From assembly GCF_010671565.1 (NCBI RefSeq), contig NZ_JAABOQ010000005.1, positions 124,001 through 188,000 on the forward strand: DNA of 64,000 nt. The letters are read 5' to 3'. Position numbers and translations under genes: made by a program. Of the stretch, positions 15,593 through 24,248 are shown piece by piece. The notes under the pieces are model-generated. The model was not told where the DNA came from, searched no databases, and saw nothing but the letters and a program-made list of their open reading frames with translations. The stretch comes from Spongiivirga citrea (GTDB lineage: Bacteria; Bacteroidota; Bacteroidia; Flavobacteriales; Flavobacteriaceae). How positions within the stretch are numbered: position 1 is the first letter of the stretch; each line of letters begins with the position of its first letter.

Positions 15593-16624
15593 TTATTTTT
15601 CTGGTTTGAAGTCTAATGGCAGCATATCACCTATACGTTGCATTCCCATATCACCATTAAAGTATAAGTTGTTTGGCGGCGAAAAATTGCCATAACCGTC
15701 AATTATTAAATAATCGCCGCGTTTAGTAAGATCTGATCTTCTATTTTTAAATAAGATAGGCATTTTAAAATCGGGGAGGATAACCTTGGTATTATTTTCT
15801 TGTTTAATCACATTGATATATGATTCAGGTTTGATCTTAAAGCCACCTTTAAAAAATCGAAATTTCTGATTATCAAAATCTTCATCGCGAATTGTTCGCA
15901 TTAAATGCAATACAGATCCTTGATAGGTTGCATTTCGTCTTTTGCGGTATAAACGCTTGTCTTTTTGTTTATCAATGAAGAATGAAGTGCCGGCATAATA
16001 GGTTTCTTTAGTGGAAAGTGAAGAAAGTGTTTGTCTATTGTATTCAACAAAAAAATCTATGAGCTTAAATCTGTTTTCATAGCCTAAAAGTTTATTACGA
16101 ATAATTATTGGCTCATCCGAAAATGCCAATAACTTATTGCTCGTCACATCATAAGATAACCAAATAGCATCTTCATTAATAATTTTGCAGGAGCGCCCGT
16201 TTGCACTATTACCCAGAAATTGAGCTTTAAATGCTCTTAGTTTTTCAGCACGTGTAAACGGATCTGCTTTTAGCGTAACACCTTCAAGAACTATAGCTTT
16301 TTCTTTTAAGTAAATCTTCCAATTCCCTTTATCGTATGGATTTGGTACGACCAGATCAGAATACCCCAAAAAACTGATAACCAAAGCGGAGTTGATCTTT
16401 TCATCAACCGGCAATTCAAAGTAACCTTTGGGATTAGTGACCACTCCAAAAGTAGAACCATCAAAATAAACAGAAACACCTTCTAAGGGTTCGTTAGTTT
16501 TTTCGTCAAAAACGGTTCCTGAAATAGTCGTTTGGCTTACTAACAAAGTTGTTTGTAGTGCAAACAAAAAGCTGGTAACCAGCTTCATTAATATTCTATG
16601 TTTATTCATTTTAACTTTTTTCAA
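15593..16624 (-). CDS. Secreted protein with carboxypeptidase-regulatory-like domain (paralogue 1)
   Basis: After a signal peptide, the protein (up to 343 residues) carries a CarboxypepD_reg-like beta-sandwich (ISGTVFDEKTNEPLEGVSVYF ... GYFELPV) and a C-terminal region specific to a Bacteroidetes family (KAQFLG, LLGYENRF, YYAGTSFF, LHLMRTIRDEDF). The first domain is the one found at the start of SusC-like receptors, but there is no barrel here. It is clearly a duplicate of the next gene. Start: the neighbour aligns without gaps from Met13 (16588), so that Met may be the true start. It ends eight bases from the convergent arsC. Confidence 0.85.
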   Translation of the reverse strand: MKKVKMNKHRILMKLVTSFLFALQTTLLVSQTTISGTVFDEKTNEPLEGVSVYFDGSTFGVVTNPKGYFELPVDEKINSALVISFLGYSDLVVPNPYDKGNWKIYLKEKAIVLEGVTLKADPFTRAEKLRAFKAQFLGNSANGRSCKIINEDAIWLSYDVTSNKLLAFSDEPIIIRNKLLGYENRFKLIDFFVEYNRQTLSSLSTKETYYAGTSFFIDKQKDKRLYRKRRNATYQGSVLHLMRTIRDEDFDNQKFRFFKGGFKIKPESYINVIKQENNTKVILPDFKMPILFKNRRSDLTKRGDYLIIDGYGNFSPPNNLYFNGDMGMQRIGDMLPLDFKPEK

Positions 16625-16659
16625 TCAAAAAACAGTCTTTATTTGTTTTAAGAAAAATA

Positions 16660-17655
16660 TTATTCTTTAGGAAGAAAGTCAAATGGCAACATGTTTCCAA
16701 CACGTTGTCTTCCAAGATCACCATTAAATCGGACGGCGGTTGGTGGAGAAAAATTACCATTTTTATCTATAATCAAATGATTAGCTTTTTTTATTATTTC
16801 TGATCTGCGACCCTCAAACCAGATAGATAGTATAAAATCTGGAAAAATGACCTTCGCATAATCCCCTCTTTTGACTACTTCTATATGAGAATTTGGTTGG
16901 AGCTGAGCTTTACCTCTAAAAAAATAAAACTTTTCGTTTTCATAGTTCTCAATTCGAATTGTGCGCATTAAATGTAATATAGAACCTTCATAAGCATCGT
17001 TTCTATTTTTCAAATACTTTTGATTGTTCTTTTGTTTATCGATAAAAAAAGAGGTTCCTTCATAATAAGTTTCTTTAATGGCGAATGTGGAAAGCGTCTT
17101 TCTGCGAAATTTTATGTAAAAATCATTTAGACTAAATCTATTTTCATACCCAAGAAGCTTATTATTAACGATAATTGGTACTTCCGATGAGGCTAACAAT
17201 TGATTAGTAGTTACATCATAAGCTACATGAATATAATCTTCATTTAAAATTTTGCATGATTGACCATTTTTATTTGTGCCTAGAAACTGAGCCTTAAATG
17301 CCTCTAGTTTTTCTTCTCTTGTAAAAGGATCGGCTTTTAAAGTAACCCCTTGTAAGGCAAATGCTTTTTCTCTTAAATAAATTTTCCAGCCTTCCTTATC
17401 ATAAGGATTGGGCGTAACAATGTCAAAATACCCAAGGTAACTAATTACGAGCGCAGACTTAATTTTCCTATCAAGTTCCAGCTCAAAGAACCCTTTGGAA
17501 TTAGTAACAACGCCAATTGTGGTGCCATCAAAATAAACAGAAACACCTTCTAAGGGCTCGTTAGTTTTTTCATCAAAAATAGTTCCTGAAATTAATGTTT
17601 GACAGCTGACAATGCCAATATTTAAAAAGAGAAATAAGCCTAAAAAAAGCTTCAT
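16660..17655 (-). CDS. Secreted protein with carboxypeptidase-regulatory-like domain (paralogue 2)
   Basis: The 331-residue paralogue of the following gene has the same layout: signal peptide (about 1-18), a regulatory-like domain (LISGTIFDEKTNEPLEGVSV, GFFELELD) and the same C-terminal region (AFKAQFLG, LLGYENRF, TYYEGTSFFIDKQK, SILHLMRTIR). Many short blocks are identical between the two, which shows a tandem duplication that has since diverged. Function is unknown; an envelope location is likely. Its ATG overlaps the stop codon of the acyltransferase gene by four bases (ATGA), so the three genes form one operon. Confidence 0.88.
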   Translation of the reverse strand: MKLFLGLFLFLNIGIVSCQTLISGTIFDEKTNEPLEGVSVYFDGTTIGVVTNSKGFFELELDRKIKSALVISYLGYFDIVTPNPYDKEGWKIYLREKAFALQGVTLKADPFTREEKLEAFKAQFLGTNKNGQSCKILNEDYIHVAYDVTTNQLLASSEVPIIVNNKLLGYENRFSLNDFYIKFRRKTLSTFAIKETYYEGTSFFIDKQKNNQKYLKNRNDAYEGSILHLMRTIRIENYENEKFYFFRGKAQLQPNSHIEVVKRGDYAKVIFPDFILSIWFEGRRSEIIKKANHLIIDKNGNFSPPTAVRFNGDLGRQRVGNMLPFDFLPKE

Positions 17656-19460
17656 CGGTCGTTGTTCTCAGCAAATTTTCGCTCTAATTCTGCTTGAAAC
17701 TCCTCCATCACTGGTTTTACCGTACTTTCTGGAAGATCAGCAATACGTATATACATCAATCCGTCAACAGCATCATTAAAAAGAGGGTCAACATTAAATG
17801 CTACCACTTTTGCATTCTGTTTGATGTATTTTTTGATTAGTACTGGTAGACGTAAACTACCAGGTTCAACTTCGTCAATAAGCTTGTCGAATTTGTTAAG
17901 GTCCGCTGCCGTGTCATCAAAAATAAAATCCTTGTCGGCATCTTTTAATTTCACCTTAAACTCTTTTTTAGGGTGAACATATTGCGCTACATAGGGGTCG
18001 TAATAATGCGATTTCATAAACTCGATCATTAACGACTTGCTAAAGTTTGAAAACTGGTTGCTAATACTCACTCCGCCAATCAAATATTTATGTTCAGGGA
18101 AACGAAGTGTAGTATGCACAATACCTTTCCATAATAAGAACAAAGGCATGGGTTTTTGTTGGTATGAAGAAATAATGAACGCACGACCCATCTCGATACT
18201 TTTGCTCATCATTTGATACAGTTCAGGTTCAAATCGAAACAGATCTTGAAGATAAAAACCATCAATTCCATATTTTTCAAAAATCTGTGCGCCTAGCCCC
18301 ATTCGATATGCCCCGGCTATTAGTTTTTTGTCGGTATCCCATAAAAACATATGGTGATAATACCTATCGAATTTATCTAGGTCAATTGATTGGTTGGTTC
18401 CTTCACCTATTTCTCTAAATGTTATTTCCCGCAGTCGGCCGATTTCCCGTAAAATACTGGGCATTTCATCAGCAGGGGCCAAGTACACCTCATAATTCTT
18501 GCTCTGCAGCAATCGACGTTCTTTTTCACGTAATACGTTAATTTCTTCTTCAATCGTATTACTCGCAACAGGCGTAATGATTTCTTGTGGAGGCTTTGGT
18601 ATTTTTAATGAAGGCTGCACTTTCTTTAATAGGCTCTGCTTTTCAAAAGTGTTAGAAAGCATATAAGTTTTCTTCCTTATAAAATCACCATACTCCTCTA
18701 GGTTTTCATGTTGCGCTTGGTCTTTTATATTAATGGGCTTACCAATACGAACATTAATAGTTCTGCGTTTTTGCGATAATAGCTCCGACGGTAATTTGGC
18801 TGTCCGAAACGTATCGCTAATTTTAGATAGTCGATAAAAAAGACGACTATTTTTAGCGTGAAAATAGATGGGCACAATAGGAACTTCGGCTTTTTTAATA
18901 AGTTTAATTGCCGCCATTTCCCATGGCTTATCTACAATTAGTTTTTCATCTTTATAAGTTGATACTTCTCCAGCTGGAAAAACACCTAACGGATGTCCAT
19001 CCCGTAAATGCTGTATAGATTGTTTGAACCCTGCAATACTAGACTTAACGTCTTTATGATCTTCAAATGGATTTACCGGCATAATATAAGGGGCCAACGG
19101 CTCAATTCGATGAAGCAAAAAGTTGGCAATTATCTTATAATCTGAACGTTGCTCTAGTATTAATTTAAGTAGCAATATTCCATCAATCCCGCCAAGAGGA
19201 TGGTTAGAAACGGTAATATAGGCTCCGTTTTTGGGTAGTCGTTTTAAATCTTCTTCTGGTATTTCAAACTTTATTTGAAACTCGTCTAAAATCCCATTTA
19301 AAAAAGGTAAGTCGTTAAGGTGTTTATGCTTGTTGTATACTTTGTTAAGTGTGGAAATTTTAAGGACTTTCATGAGTATCCATCCAAAAAAAGTACCTAA
19401 AAAGCCATATTTATCGGCTTTAATGGCTGTAGAAACTTCCTTGGCTGTTACTAATCCCAT
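17652..19460 (-). CDS. olsF: Bifunctional acyltransferase for amino-acid lipids (OlsF/GlsF type)
   Basis: The 602-residue protein fuses a PlsC-like O-acyltransferase (about 60-270, motif SNHPLGGIDG, FPAGEVS, KAEVPIVPIYFHA) to an OlsB-like N-acyltransferase of the GNAT fold (about 310-520: EIGRLREITFREIGEG, AGAYRMGLG, EMGRAFI). In the first motif the His and Asp are five residues apart instead of the textbook four. Such fusions make ornithine lipids (OlsF of Serratia and Flavobacterium) or glycine lipids (GlsF), with the C-terminal half making the lyso form and the N-terminal half completing it. Which amino acid is used cannot be read here. It is the first gene of a minus-strand operon. Confidence 0.85.
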   Translation of the reverse strand: MGLVTAKEVSTAIKADKYGFLGTFFGWILMKVLKISTLNKVYNKHKHLNDLPFLNGILDEFQIKFEIPEEDLKRLPKNGAYITVSNHPLGGIDGILLLKLILEQRSDYKIIANFLLHRIEPLAPYIMPVNPFEDHKDVKSSIAGFKQSIQHLRDGHPLGVFPAGEVSTYKDEKLIVDKPWEMAAIKLIKKAEVPIVPIYFHAKNSRLFYRLSKISDTFRTAKLPSELLSQKRRTINVRIGKPINIKDQAQHENLEEYGDFIRKKTYMLSNTFEKQSLLKKVQPSLKIPKPPQEIITPVASNTIEEEINVLREKERRLLQSKNYEVYLAPADEMPSILREIGRLREITFREIGEGTNQSIDLDKFDRYYHHMFLWDTDKKLIAGAYRMGLGAQIFEKYGIDGFYLQDLFRFEPELYQMMSKSIEMGRAFIISSYQQKPMPLFLLWKGIVHTTLRFPEHKYLIGGVSISNQFSNFSKSLMIEFMKSHYYDPYVAQYVHPKKEFKVKLKDADKDFIFDDTAADLNKFDKLIDEVEPGSLRLPVLIKKYIKQNAKVVAFNVDPLFNDAVDGLMYIRIADLPESTVKPVMEEFQAELERKFAENNDR

Positions 19461-19794
19461 ATAGGTGGTTTGGTGGTAAACAAATATAAGATTTTGTTTT
19501 AATCAGCGTGCTACTTGGGCATGAGATATAGTGTTAGAATTTATTATTAACATTCAATTATGAAAACACTATCCTATTAAAATTTGTATCCACTGAGATG
19601 CCAACTAATTAAAGCTTTGCATAGAGTGGGTGGACTAGAAGTTAGTGACTATAATAAAGTATATTACTTTTTCGCAGCCTGTTATCAGTGACTTTTCAAT
19701 TTTACACTTTTTAACCTGATTAACTAGTTAAACTACCCTCTAATTATTTATTTTTGAGTTATATTGGGTATACCACTTAATCTTAAATTTTTCG
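19461..19794. other. Intergenic region between divergent olsF-type gene and rpoN
   Basis: This 334-base gap holds no open frame of note. On the minus strand TATATTTG (19488-19481) is an exact match to the -7 consensus TAnnTTTG about 20 bases before the acyltransferase start; no good -33 element is visible. TTAACTAGTTAA (19720-19731) is a 12-bp palindrome about 65 bases before rpoN and might be an operator. I see no conserved RNA fold. Confidence 0.45.
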
Positions 19795-21258
19795 ATGCTA
19801 AAACAGCAGTTAAACTTTAAATTATCACAAAAGCTATCGCCTCAGCAAATACAGTTGATGAAGCTTATACAACTTCCTACCCAAGCATTTGAACAACGAC
19901 TAAAACAGGAGTTAGAAGAAAACCCTGCTATGGATAGTGGTAAGGATAATGCCGATGAGTACGACGCTGATGTTGCTAGTCAAGATCAAGAGTTTGATGA
20001 CTATGATAATGATCAAATAAATGCGGAGGATATAAATATCGATGAGTATTTAAGTGATGATGAAGTCCCTAATTACCGTACACAGGCAAATAATTATAGC
20101 GGCGATGATGATGAGAAGAGCGTTCCCTATGCTTCGGGAACCTCATTTAATCAGCATTTAAAAACCCAACTAAATACATTTAGTCTAGGTGAAGAGGAAC
20201 GCAGCATTGCCGAATTTTTAATAGGAAGTGTTGACGAGAGCGGATACATAAGAAGAGAAATTACCGATATTTTAGATGACTTGGCATTCACCCAAAATGT
20301 ATACACCACTGAAGAAAAGATAGCTGAGGTTTTTGATATTGTTCAACAGCTGGATCCAGCAGGAGTAGGGGCGACTAGTTTGCAAGAGTGTTTGCTACTA
20401 CAGTTAAAACGTAAAGAGCCTACAATACCAATTGTATTAGCTATTAGGATATTAGAAAAGAGCTTTGAGCAGTTTACTAAAAAACATTATAAGAAGCTAT
20501 TGCATAAGTTTGATGTTAATGAGGAGCAGCTAAAAGACGCGATACTCGAAATTGAGCGTTTAAATCCTAAACCGGGAAGCTCATATTCTGGCAATACTAA
20601 AATGATCGAACATGTAGTGCCTGATTTTGCTATTCGCATCGTTGAAGGAGTATTAGAGTTGACCCTAAATGGAAGAAACGCACCAGAGCTTCATGTGTCG
20701 CGCGAGTACAGCAATATGCTTAAGGGCTATAAAGATTCTAAAGAGAAAACAAAGTCGCAGAAAGATGCGGTTATGTTTATAAAACAAAAGCTAGATGCGG
20801 CTAAATGGTTTATAGAGGCGGTTAGACAAAGACAGCAAACCTTGTTTGTGACCATGAACGCGATTATGCATTATCAACAGGCATATTTTTTAAGTGGAGA
20901 TGAGCGAAAACTTAAGCCTATGATCTTAAAAGATATTGCCGATATGATCGATATGGATGTTTCTACCGTATCTAGAGTAGCCAATAGTAAGTATGTCGAT
21001 ACGCCTTATGGAACAAAATTGATTAAAGAGTTTTTCTCTGAGTCAATGAAAAATACCGAAGGAGAAGATGTTTCGACAAGAGAGATCAAGAAAATTTTGG
21101 AGACAGTTATTAGCGAAGAGGATAAGAAAAAGCCTTTAACTGACGAGAAATTGGCTACGATCTTAAAAGAAAAAGGCTACCCAATTGCTAGACGTACTGT
21201 CGCCAAGTATCGTGAGCAATTAGATTTGCCAGTAGCGCGTCTTCGTAAGAAGATTTAA
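19795..21258 (+). CDS. rpoN: RNA polymerase sigma-54 factor
   Basis: The 487-residue protein has all three regions of sigma-54. Region I is Gln/Leu-rich (LKQQLNFKLSQKLSPQQIQLMKLIQLP, about 2-48) and contacts activator ATPases. Acidic region II spans about 50-115. Region III contains the core-binding part, the HTH (LKDIADMIDMDVSTVSRVANSKYV) and the RpoN box ARRTVAKYRE (465-474) that reads the -24 element. The sequence is intact and of normal length. No activator (AAA+ enhancer-binding protein) and no credible -24/-12 promoter were found in this window. A membrane protein gene follows directly. Confidence 0.98.
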   Translation: MLKQQLNFKLSQKLSPQQIQLMKLIQLPTQAFEQRLKQELEENPAMDSGKDNADEYDADVASQDQEFDDYDNDQINAEDINIDEYLSDDEVPNYRTQANNYSGDDDEKSVPYASGTSFNQHLKTQLNTFSLGEEERSIAEFLIGSVDESGYIRREITDILDDLAFTQNVYTTEEKIAEVFDIVQQLDPAGVGATSLQECLLLQLKRKEPTIPIVLAIRILEKSFEQFTKKHYKKLLHKFDVNEEQLKDAILEIERLNPKPGSSYSGNTKMIEHVVPDFAIRIVEGVLELTLNGRNAPELHVSREYSNMLKGYKDSKEKTKSQKDAVMFIKQKLDAAKWFIEAVRQRQQTLFVTMNAIMHYQQAYFLSGDERKLKPMILKDIADMIDMDVSTVSRVANSKYVDTPYGTKLIKEFFSESMKNTEGEDVSTREIKKILETVISEEDKKKPLTDEKLATILKEKGYPIARRTVAKYREQLDLPVARLRKKI

Positions 21259-21284
21259 GCTAATTGCCTTATAAATCCCAAAGC

Positions 21285-21890
21285 ATGAAAACATTTCTAA
21301 AGATTGTTGCGTATTTATTGCATCCGCTGTTTATGCCAATTTTAGGTAGTGGTTTGTATTATTGGGTGAGTCCTCGTTATAGTCCAATTGAAATGCAAGG
21401 AACTATCTTAATTAAGATTGCAATTCTTACCGTTTGTATTCCGTTAATTTTGTATTATTTACTTAAGAATTTAGGAGTGGTTTCATCCGTTTTTTTAGAG
21501 CATATAACCGAACGAAAAATACCATTATATGCTAATACAATCCTATTATTATTGATATTAAAAATTGTACTTCCTGATTCCTTTGCTATAGAGTTATATT
21601 GGTTTTTTGTGGCAGCTTTATCTACAACTTTAGCTTGCTTAATGCTTATTTTTTTTAAAATAAAAGCTAGTATTCATATGATGGGTATTTGCAGTGTCAC
21701 CATGTTTGTGATGATTTTGAGTGTGCATTATCAGAAAAACTTGCTGCTAATGATATCGGTACTCATTATTGGTTGTGGACTTGTAGCGACATCTAGACTT
21801 TCGACAAAGTCTCATAACGGGTTAGAGCTTATCTTAGGCTCGTTACTTGGGTTAATACCTCAGATTTTGGTGGTTAACTATTGGATGTAG
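21285..21890 (+). CDS. Polytopic membrane protein, PAP2-like in layout
   Basis: The 201-residue protein is mostly hydrophobic, with about six membrane helices. N-terminal LLHPLFMPILG and C-terminal SHNGLELILGSLLG resemble the last part of PAP2-type membrane proteins (conserved His near the end), but the full phosphatase motif is not evident, so no activity is claimed. The ATG at 21285 is preferred to a TTG at 21264. The gene lies 26 bases after rpoN, a neighbourhood (rpoN, this family, a porin-like gene, ExbD, ExbB) that recurs in flavobacteria. Confidence 0.75.
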   Translation: MKTFLKIVAYLLHPLFMPILGSGLYYWVSPRYSPIEMQGTILIKIAILTVCIPLILYYLLKNLGVVSSVFLEHITERKIPLYANTILLLLILKIVLPDSFAIELYWFFVAALSTTLACLMLIFFKIKASIHMMGICSVTMFVMILSVHYQKNLLLMISVLIIGCGLVATSRLSTKSHNGLELILGSLLGLIPQILVVNYWM

Positions 21891-21898
21891 CTGTTTCC

Positions 21899-22600
21899 TT
21901 AAAGGATGTAAAACATAAGACCTAGTTTAAAATCTCGAGTGTTTATCGCAGTGCCATCACTTAAAGAAGCATTGTCGAACATCTGATTTAAGCCGTAATA
22001 AGCGTTAAGATTCCAAGTGTTGTACCCAACACTAATTGTAACACCGTATTGCAATTTGTTTAGATCAGGATTTGAGAAACGCAACCTTTCTGCTCCACTT
22101 TCAAATTTATAAATATCACTAAATACATAACCCAATTTAAAACCGGGATAGATACGCCAAAACTGATATTTATCTGGAGTTGATGTTCGCCAGCGAAATT
22201 CAATTGGAAGCTCTACAATGTGTGTTATGATTTTGTTTTTAGAGATGCTTATCTCCGAATCTATAACTTCATATACGACATCATCTCCTTGCCGTGTAAT
22301 TTTAATCTCATCAAAATAGGTGTTAACAGAGTAGCCGAGTCCTATTCCTATGGCTTTGTTACGGTTTTTATTTACTGGAAGATCTTTTATAAAGCCTGCA
22401 TAAATTCCATTTGATAAATTACGTTGACTTACATTATCTGGTCTATTGAACATGATATTGTAAGTAGCGCCAATATAAAATTGGTCTTCAACATAAAGCG
22501 AATCTGTTTCAAAAAAAGGCTCGTTTTTCACCTCCTCTTCCTGTGCGAAAAGCTTGGGAAGAAAACAGCATATTGCCAAATAGAATAGGATTTTTTTCAT
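21899..22600 (-). CDS. PorT-like outer-membrane beta-barrel protein
   Basis: The 233-residue protein has a signal peptide (1-19, ending LFAQ) followed by alternating amphipathic strands typical of an eight-stranded barrel (FYIGATYNIMF, KAIGIGLGYSV, YPGFKLGYVF, YGVTISVGYNTWNLNAYYGL). It ends with an aromatic-hydrophobic strand (FKLGLMFYIL), as outer-membrane proteins do. It fits the flavobacterial PorT/porin family, some of which are needed for type IX secretion, but this member's role is uncertain. It is convergent with the membrane protein gene and separated from the exbD operon by a terminator. Confidence 0.8.
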   Translation of the reverse strand: MKKILFYLAICCFLPKLFAQEEEVKNEPFFETDSLYVEDQFYIGATYNIMFNRPDNVSQRNLSNGIYAGFIKDLPVNKNRNKAIGIGLGYSVNTYFDEIKITRQGDDVVYEVIDSEISISKNKIITHIVELPIEFRWRTSTPDKYQFWRIYPGFKLGYVFSDIYKFESGAERLRFSNPDLNKLQYGVTISVGYNTWNLNAYYGLNQMFDNASLSDGTAINTRDFKLGLMFYIL

Positions 22601-22648
22601 TTAATGAGCTTCAACTAAACACTAATAAACCGATAACGTATGTAAACT

Positions 22649-22684
22649 AAAAAAGGTATTTGTTGCGAAACAAATACCTTTTTT
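22649..22684 (-). terminator. Strong intrinsic terminator with GNRA tetraloop after exbD
   Basis: GGTATTTGTT (22655-22664) and AACAAATACC (22669-22678) form a perfect 10-bp stem closed by GCGA on the plus strand, TCGC on the minus, flanked by A6 and T6. It lies 20 bases past the last exbD stop codon, so it should end the ExbB/ExbD transcript. Confidence 0.85.
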
Positions 22685-22704
22685 AAACAAAAATTTAATT
22701 TCTA

Positions 22705-23187
22705 TTACTGTAAATTCTGCATTACATCACCCTTACGTGTGGTGTAATTAATTTTAAGTGCATTTGCTTTTCTAAGCTCTTGCTTAATATCTGATATTAA
22801 TCCCATATTAGTTTCACCATCTACTTTAAGAGCAGTAGTCAATACATTTTGTATTTCTTGTGGCTTACTTGCGATTTCAGCTAGAATAAATGGACGAACT
22901 TCTTCTACTGAAGAAAATTTATCATTTAATTGTATTCTCGCTGTAGAACCATACTTGGCTTGATAACGTTGACTAGGCTTACCAGCATAAATATACATTA
23001 TACGGTTTTTCTTATCAAGTTTAGCAACCTCAGTAGCCGTTGGCAATACATTCTGTACTTTTAATGTATCGTCTTTCATAACCGTTACAGTCATGAAAAA
23101 GAATAACAGCATAAATACGATGTCAGGTAACGAAGCCGTAGATACAGCTGGTAAATCGCCACTTTTTTTCTTTTTAAACTTAGACAT
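22705..23187 (-). CDS. exbD: ExbD/TolR-family biopolymer transport protein (2)
   Basis: The 160-residue protein has one N-terminal membrane helix with the ExbD pattern (LPDIVFMLLFFFMTVTVMK; the Asp of PDIVF is the proton-relay residue) and a periplasmic domain (about 50-160). ExbD works with ExbB to turn the proton gradient into force for outer-membrane import or envelope upkeep. It is the last gene of a four-gene minus-strand operon and starts six bases after the previous exbD. Confidence 0.93.
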   Translation of the reverse strand: MSKFKKKKSGDLPAVSTASLPDIVFMLLFFFMTVTVMKDDTLKVQNVLPTATEVAKLDKKNRIMYIYAGKPSQRYQAKYGSTARIQLNDKFSSVEEVRPFILAEIASKPQEIQNVLTTALKVDGETNMGLISDIKQELRKANALKINYTTRKGDVMQNLQ

Positions 23188-23193
23188 ATCTAA

Positions 23194-23814
23194 TTAGCTT
23201 TTACGTGGTTCTGCTTCTGAAAGTTTCTGAGGAATCATTCCTTTGATTTCAGTTAACTTTTCTTTCAGCTCATCTTTACGAGATTGTGAAGTTTTAGGGT
23301 CATTATACATATCTGTTGCCTGTATAAAGTCCATTCGCTCACCTGGGAATTTTCTTTTAAACTCACGATTTCTAAACTGATTGTATGCACGAACTAACTC
23401 GTTTTGCACGGCGATATACGTTTTATAATCAGTTTGTCTGTCGTTACGTAGCGAAATAATCGCTTTCGTTGGGTTATCAGAAGACTCAGAGTCTTTTGCG
23501 CCTTGACAAAAAGTACATGCTTCATCGCCAGTACCGCCACCATTATCTAAGAATTTATATGCAGCTTCTGTTAAGTCTTTCAACTCCATAAGTTGCTCTT
23601 CTACCAATAATTGGTTGTTTCGGTTTACCTCTACAGTAAAGATGTTTTTCTGCTTAATCACTACATCTTCTTCTGGTGGCTCATTAGGTGGTAACTGTCG
23701 GTTAATACCCGAGTCAGTTTCGACCGTTGTAGTTACCAGAAAGAAGATCAATAATAAGAAGGCAATGTCGGCCATAGAACCGGCACTTACTTCAGGTATA
23801 TCTCTCTTCGCCAT
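23194..23814 (-). CDS. exbD: ExbD/TolR-family biopolymer transport protein (1)
   Basis: The 206-residue paralogue of the next gene has the membrane helix SMADIAFLLLIFFLVTTTVETD with the key Asp in ADIAF. The longer periplasmic part has a cysteine pair (CTFCQG) and a charged C-terminus. Two different ExbD subunits in a row are common in Bacteroidetes and probably form a heteromeric complex. It starts six bases after the small membrane protein gene. Confidence 0.93.
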   Translation of the reverse strand: MAKRDIPEVSAGSMADIAFLLLIFFLVTTTVETDSGINRQLPPNEPPEEDVVIKQKNIFTVEVNRNNQLLVEEQLMELKDLTEAAYKFLDNGGGTGDEACTFCQGAKDSESSDNPTKAIISLRNDRQTDYKTYIAVQNELVRAYNQFRNREFKRKFPGERMDFIQATDMYNDPKTSQSRKDELKEKLTEIKGMIPQKLSEAEPRKS

Positions 23815-23820
23815 AGTGTT

Positions 23821-24228
23821 TTATTTAAATACTTTTTTTACTCCGAAGAACAACATTAAAGCAACTGCAATTGCAGCTAAGAAGTAGAATAAGTATAAAC
23901 CCATTCCAACTGCTTGCGAACCGCCTTCGCTTATTTCTCCAGTATATATGGTGTTATCGCTTCCGTCAGCAATGCCATACGACACTAATGCGACTACAGC
24001 AAATACACCAATTGATATTCCTGTTTTTACTAATTTCTTACCGTCACCTGCAATGTTTACAATGGTAAAAGCCAAAGCAACTAATGCAGTAATAGCAAGT
24101 AGAACGTAAACCAAGTTCATCATAATATCGATGATGCCACTTTGGTCATCTGAAGTTAACAACACTACGAATAGGATAAGTCCTATAACGCATAGTGCGA
24201 TAACTGCTATTTTTAATATTTTTTGCAT
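23821..24228 (-). CDS. Small membrane protein of the ExbB/ExbD operon
   Basis: The 135-residue protein has four hydrophobic segments (about 5-25, 33-58, 72-90 and 108-130) with a loop ADGSDNTIYTGEISEGG between the last two. It does not match ExbB or ExbD. The same type of gene sits between exbB and exbD in other flavobacteria, so an accessory role in this motor is likely, although its function is unknown. Confidence 0.75.
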   Translation of the reverse strand: MQKILKIAVIALCVIGLILFVVLLTSDDQSGIIDIMMNLVYVLLAITALVALAFTIVNIAGDGKKLVKTGISIGVFAVVALVSYGIADGSDNTIYTGEISEGGSQAVGMGLYLFYFLAAIAVALMLFFGVKKVFK

Positions 24229-24248
24229 GATCGAATCAGTTTTTAGTC

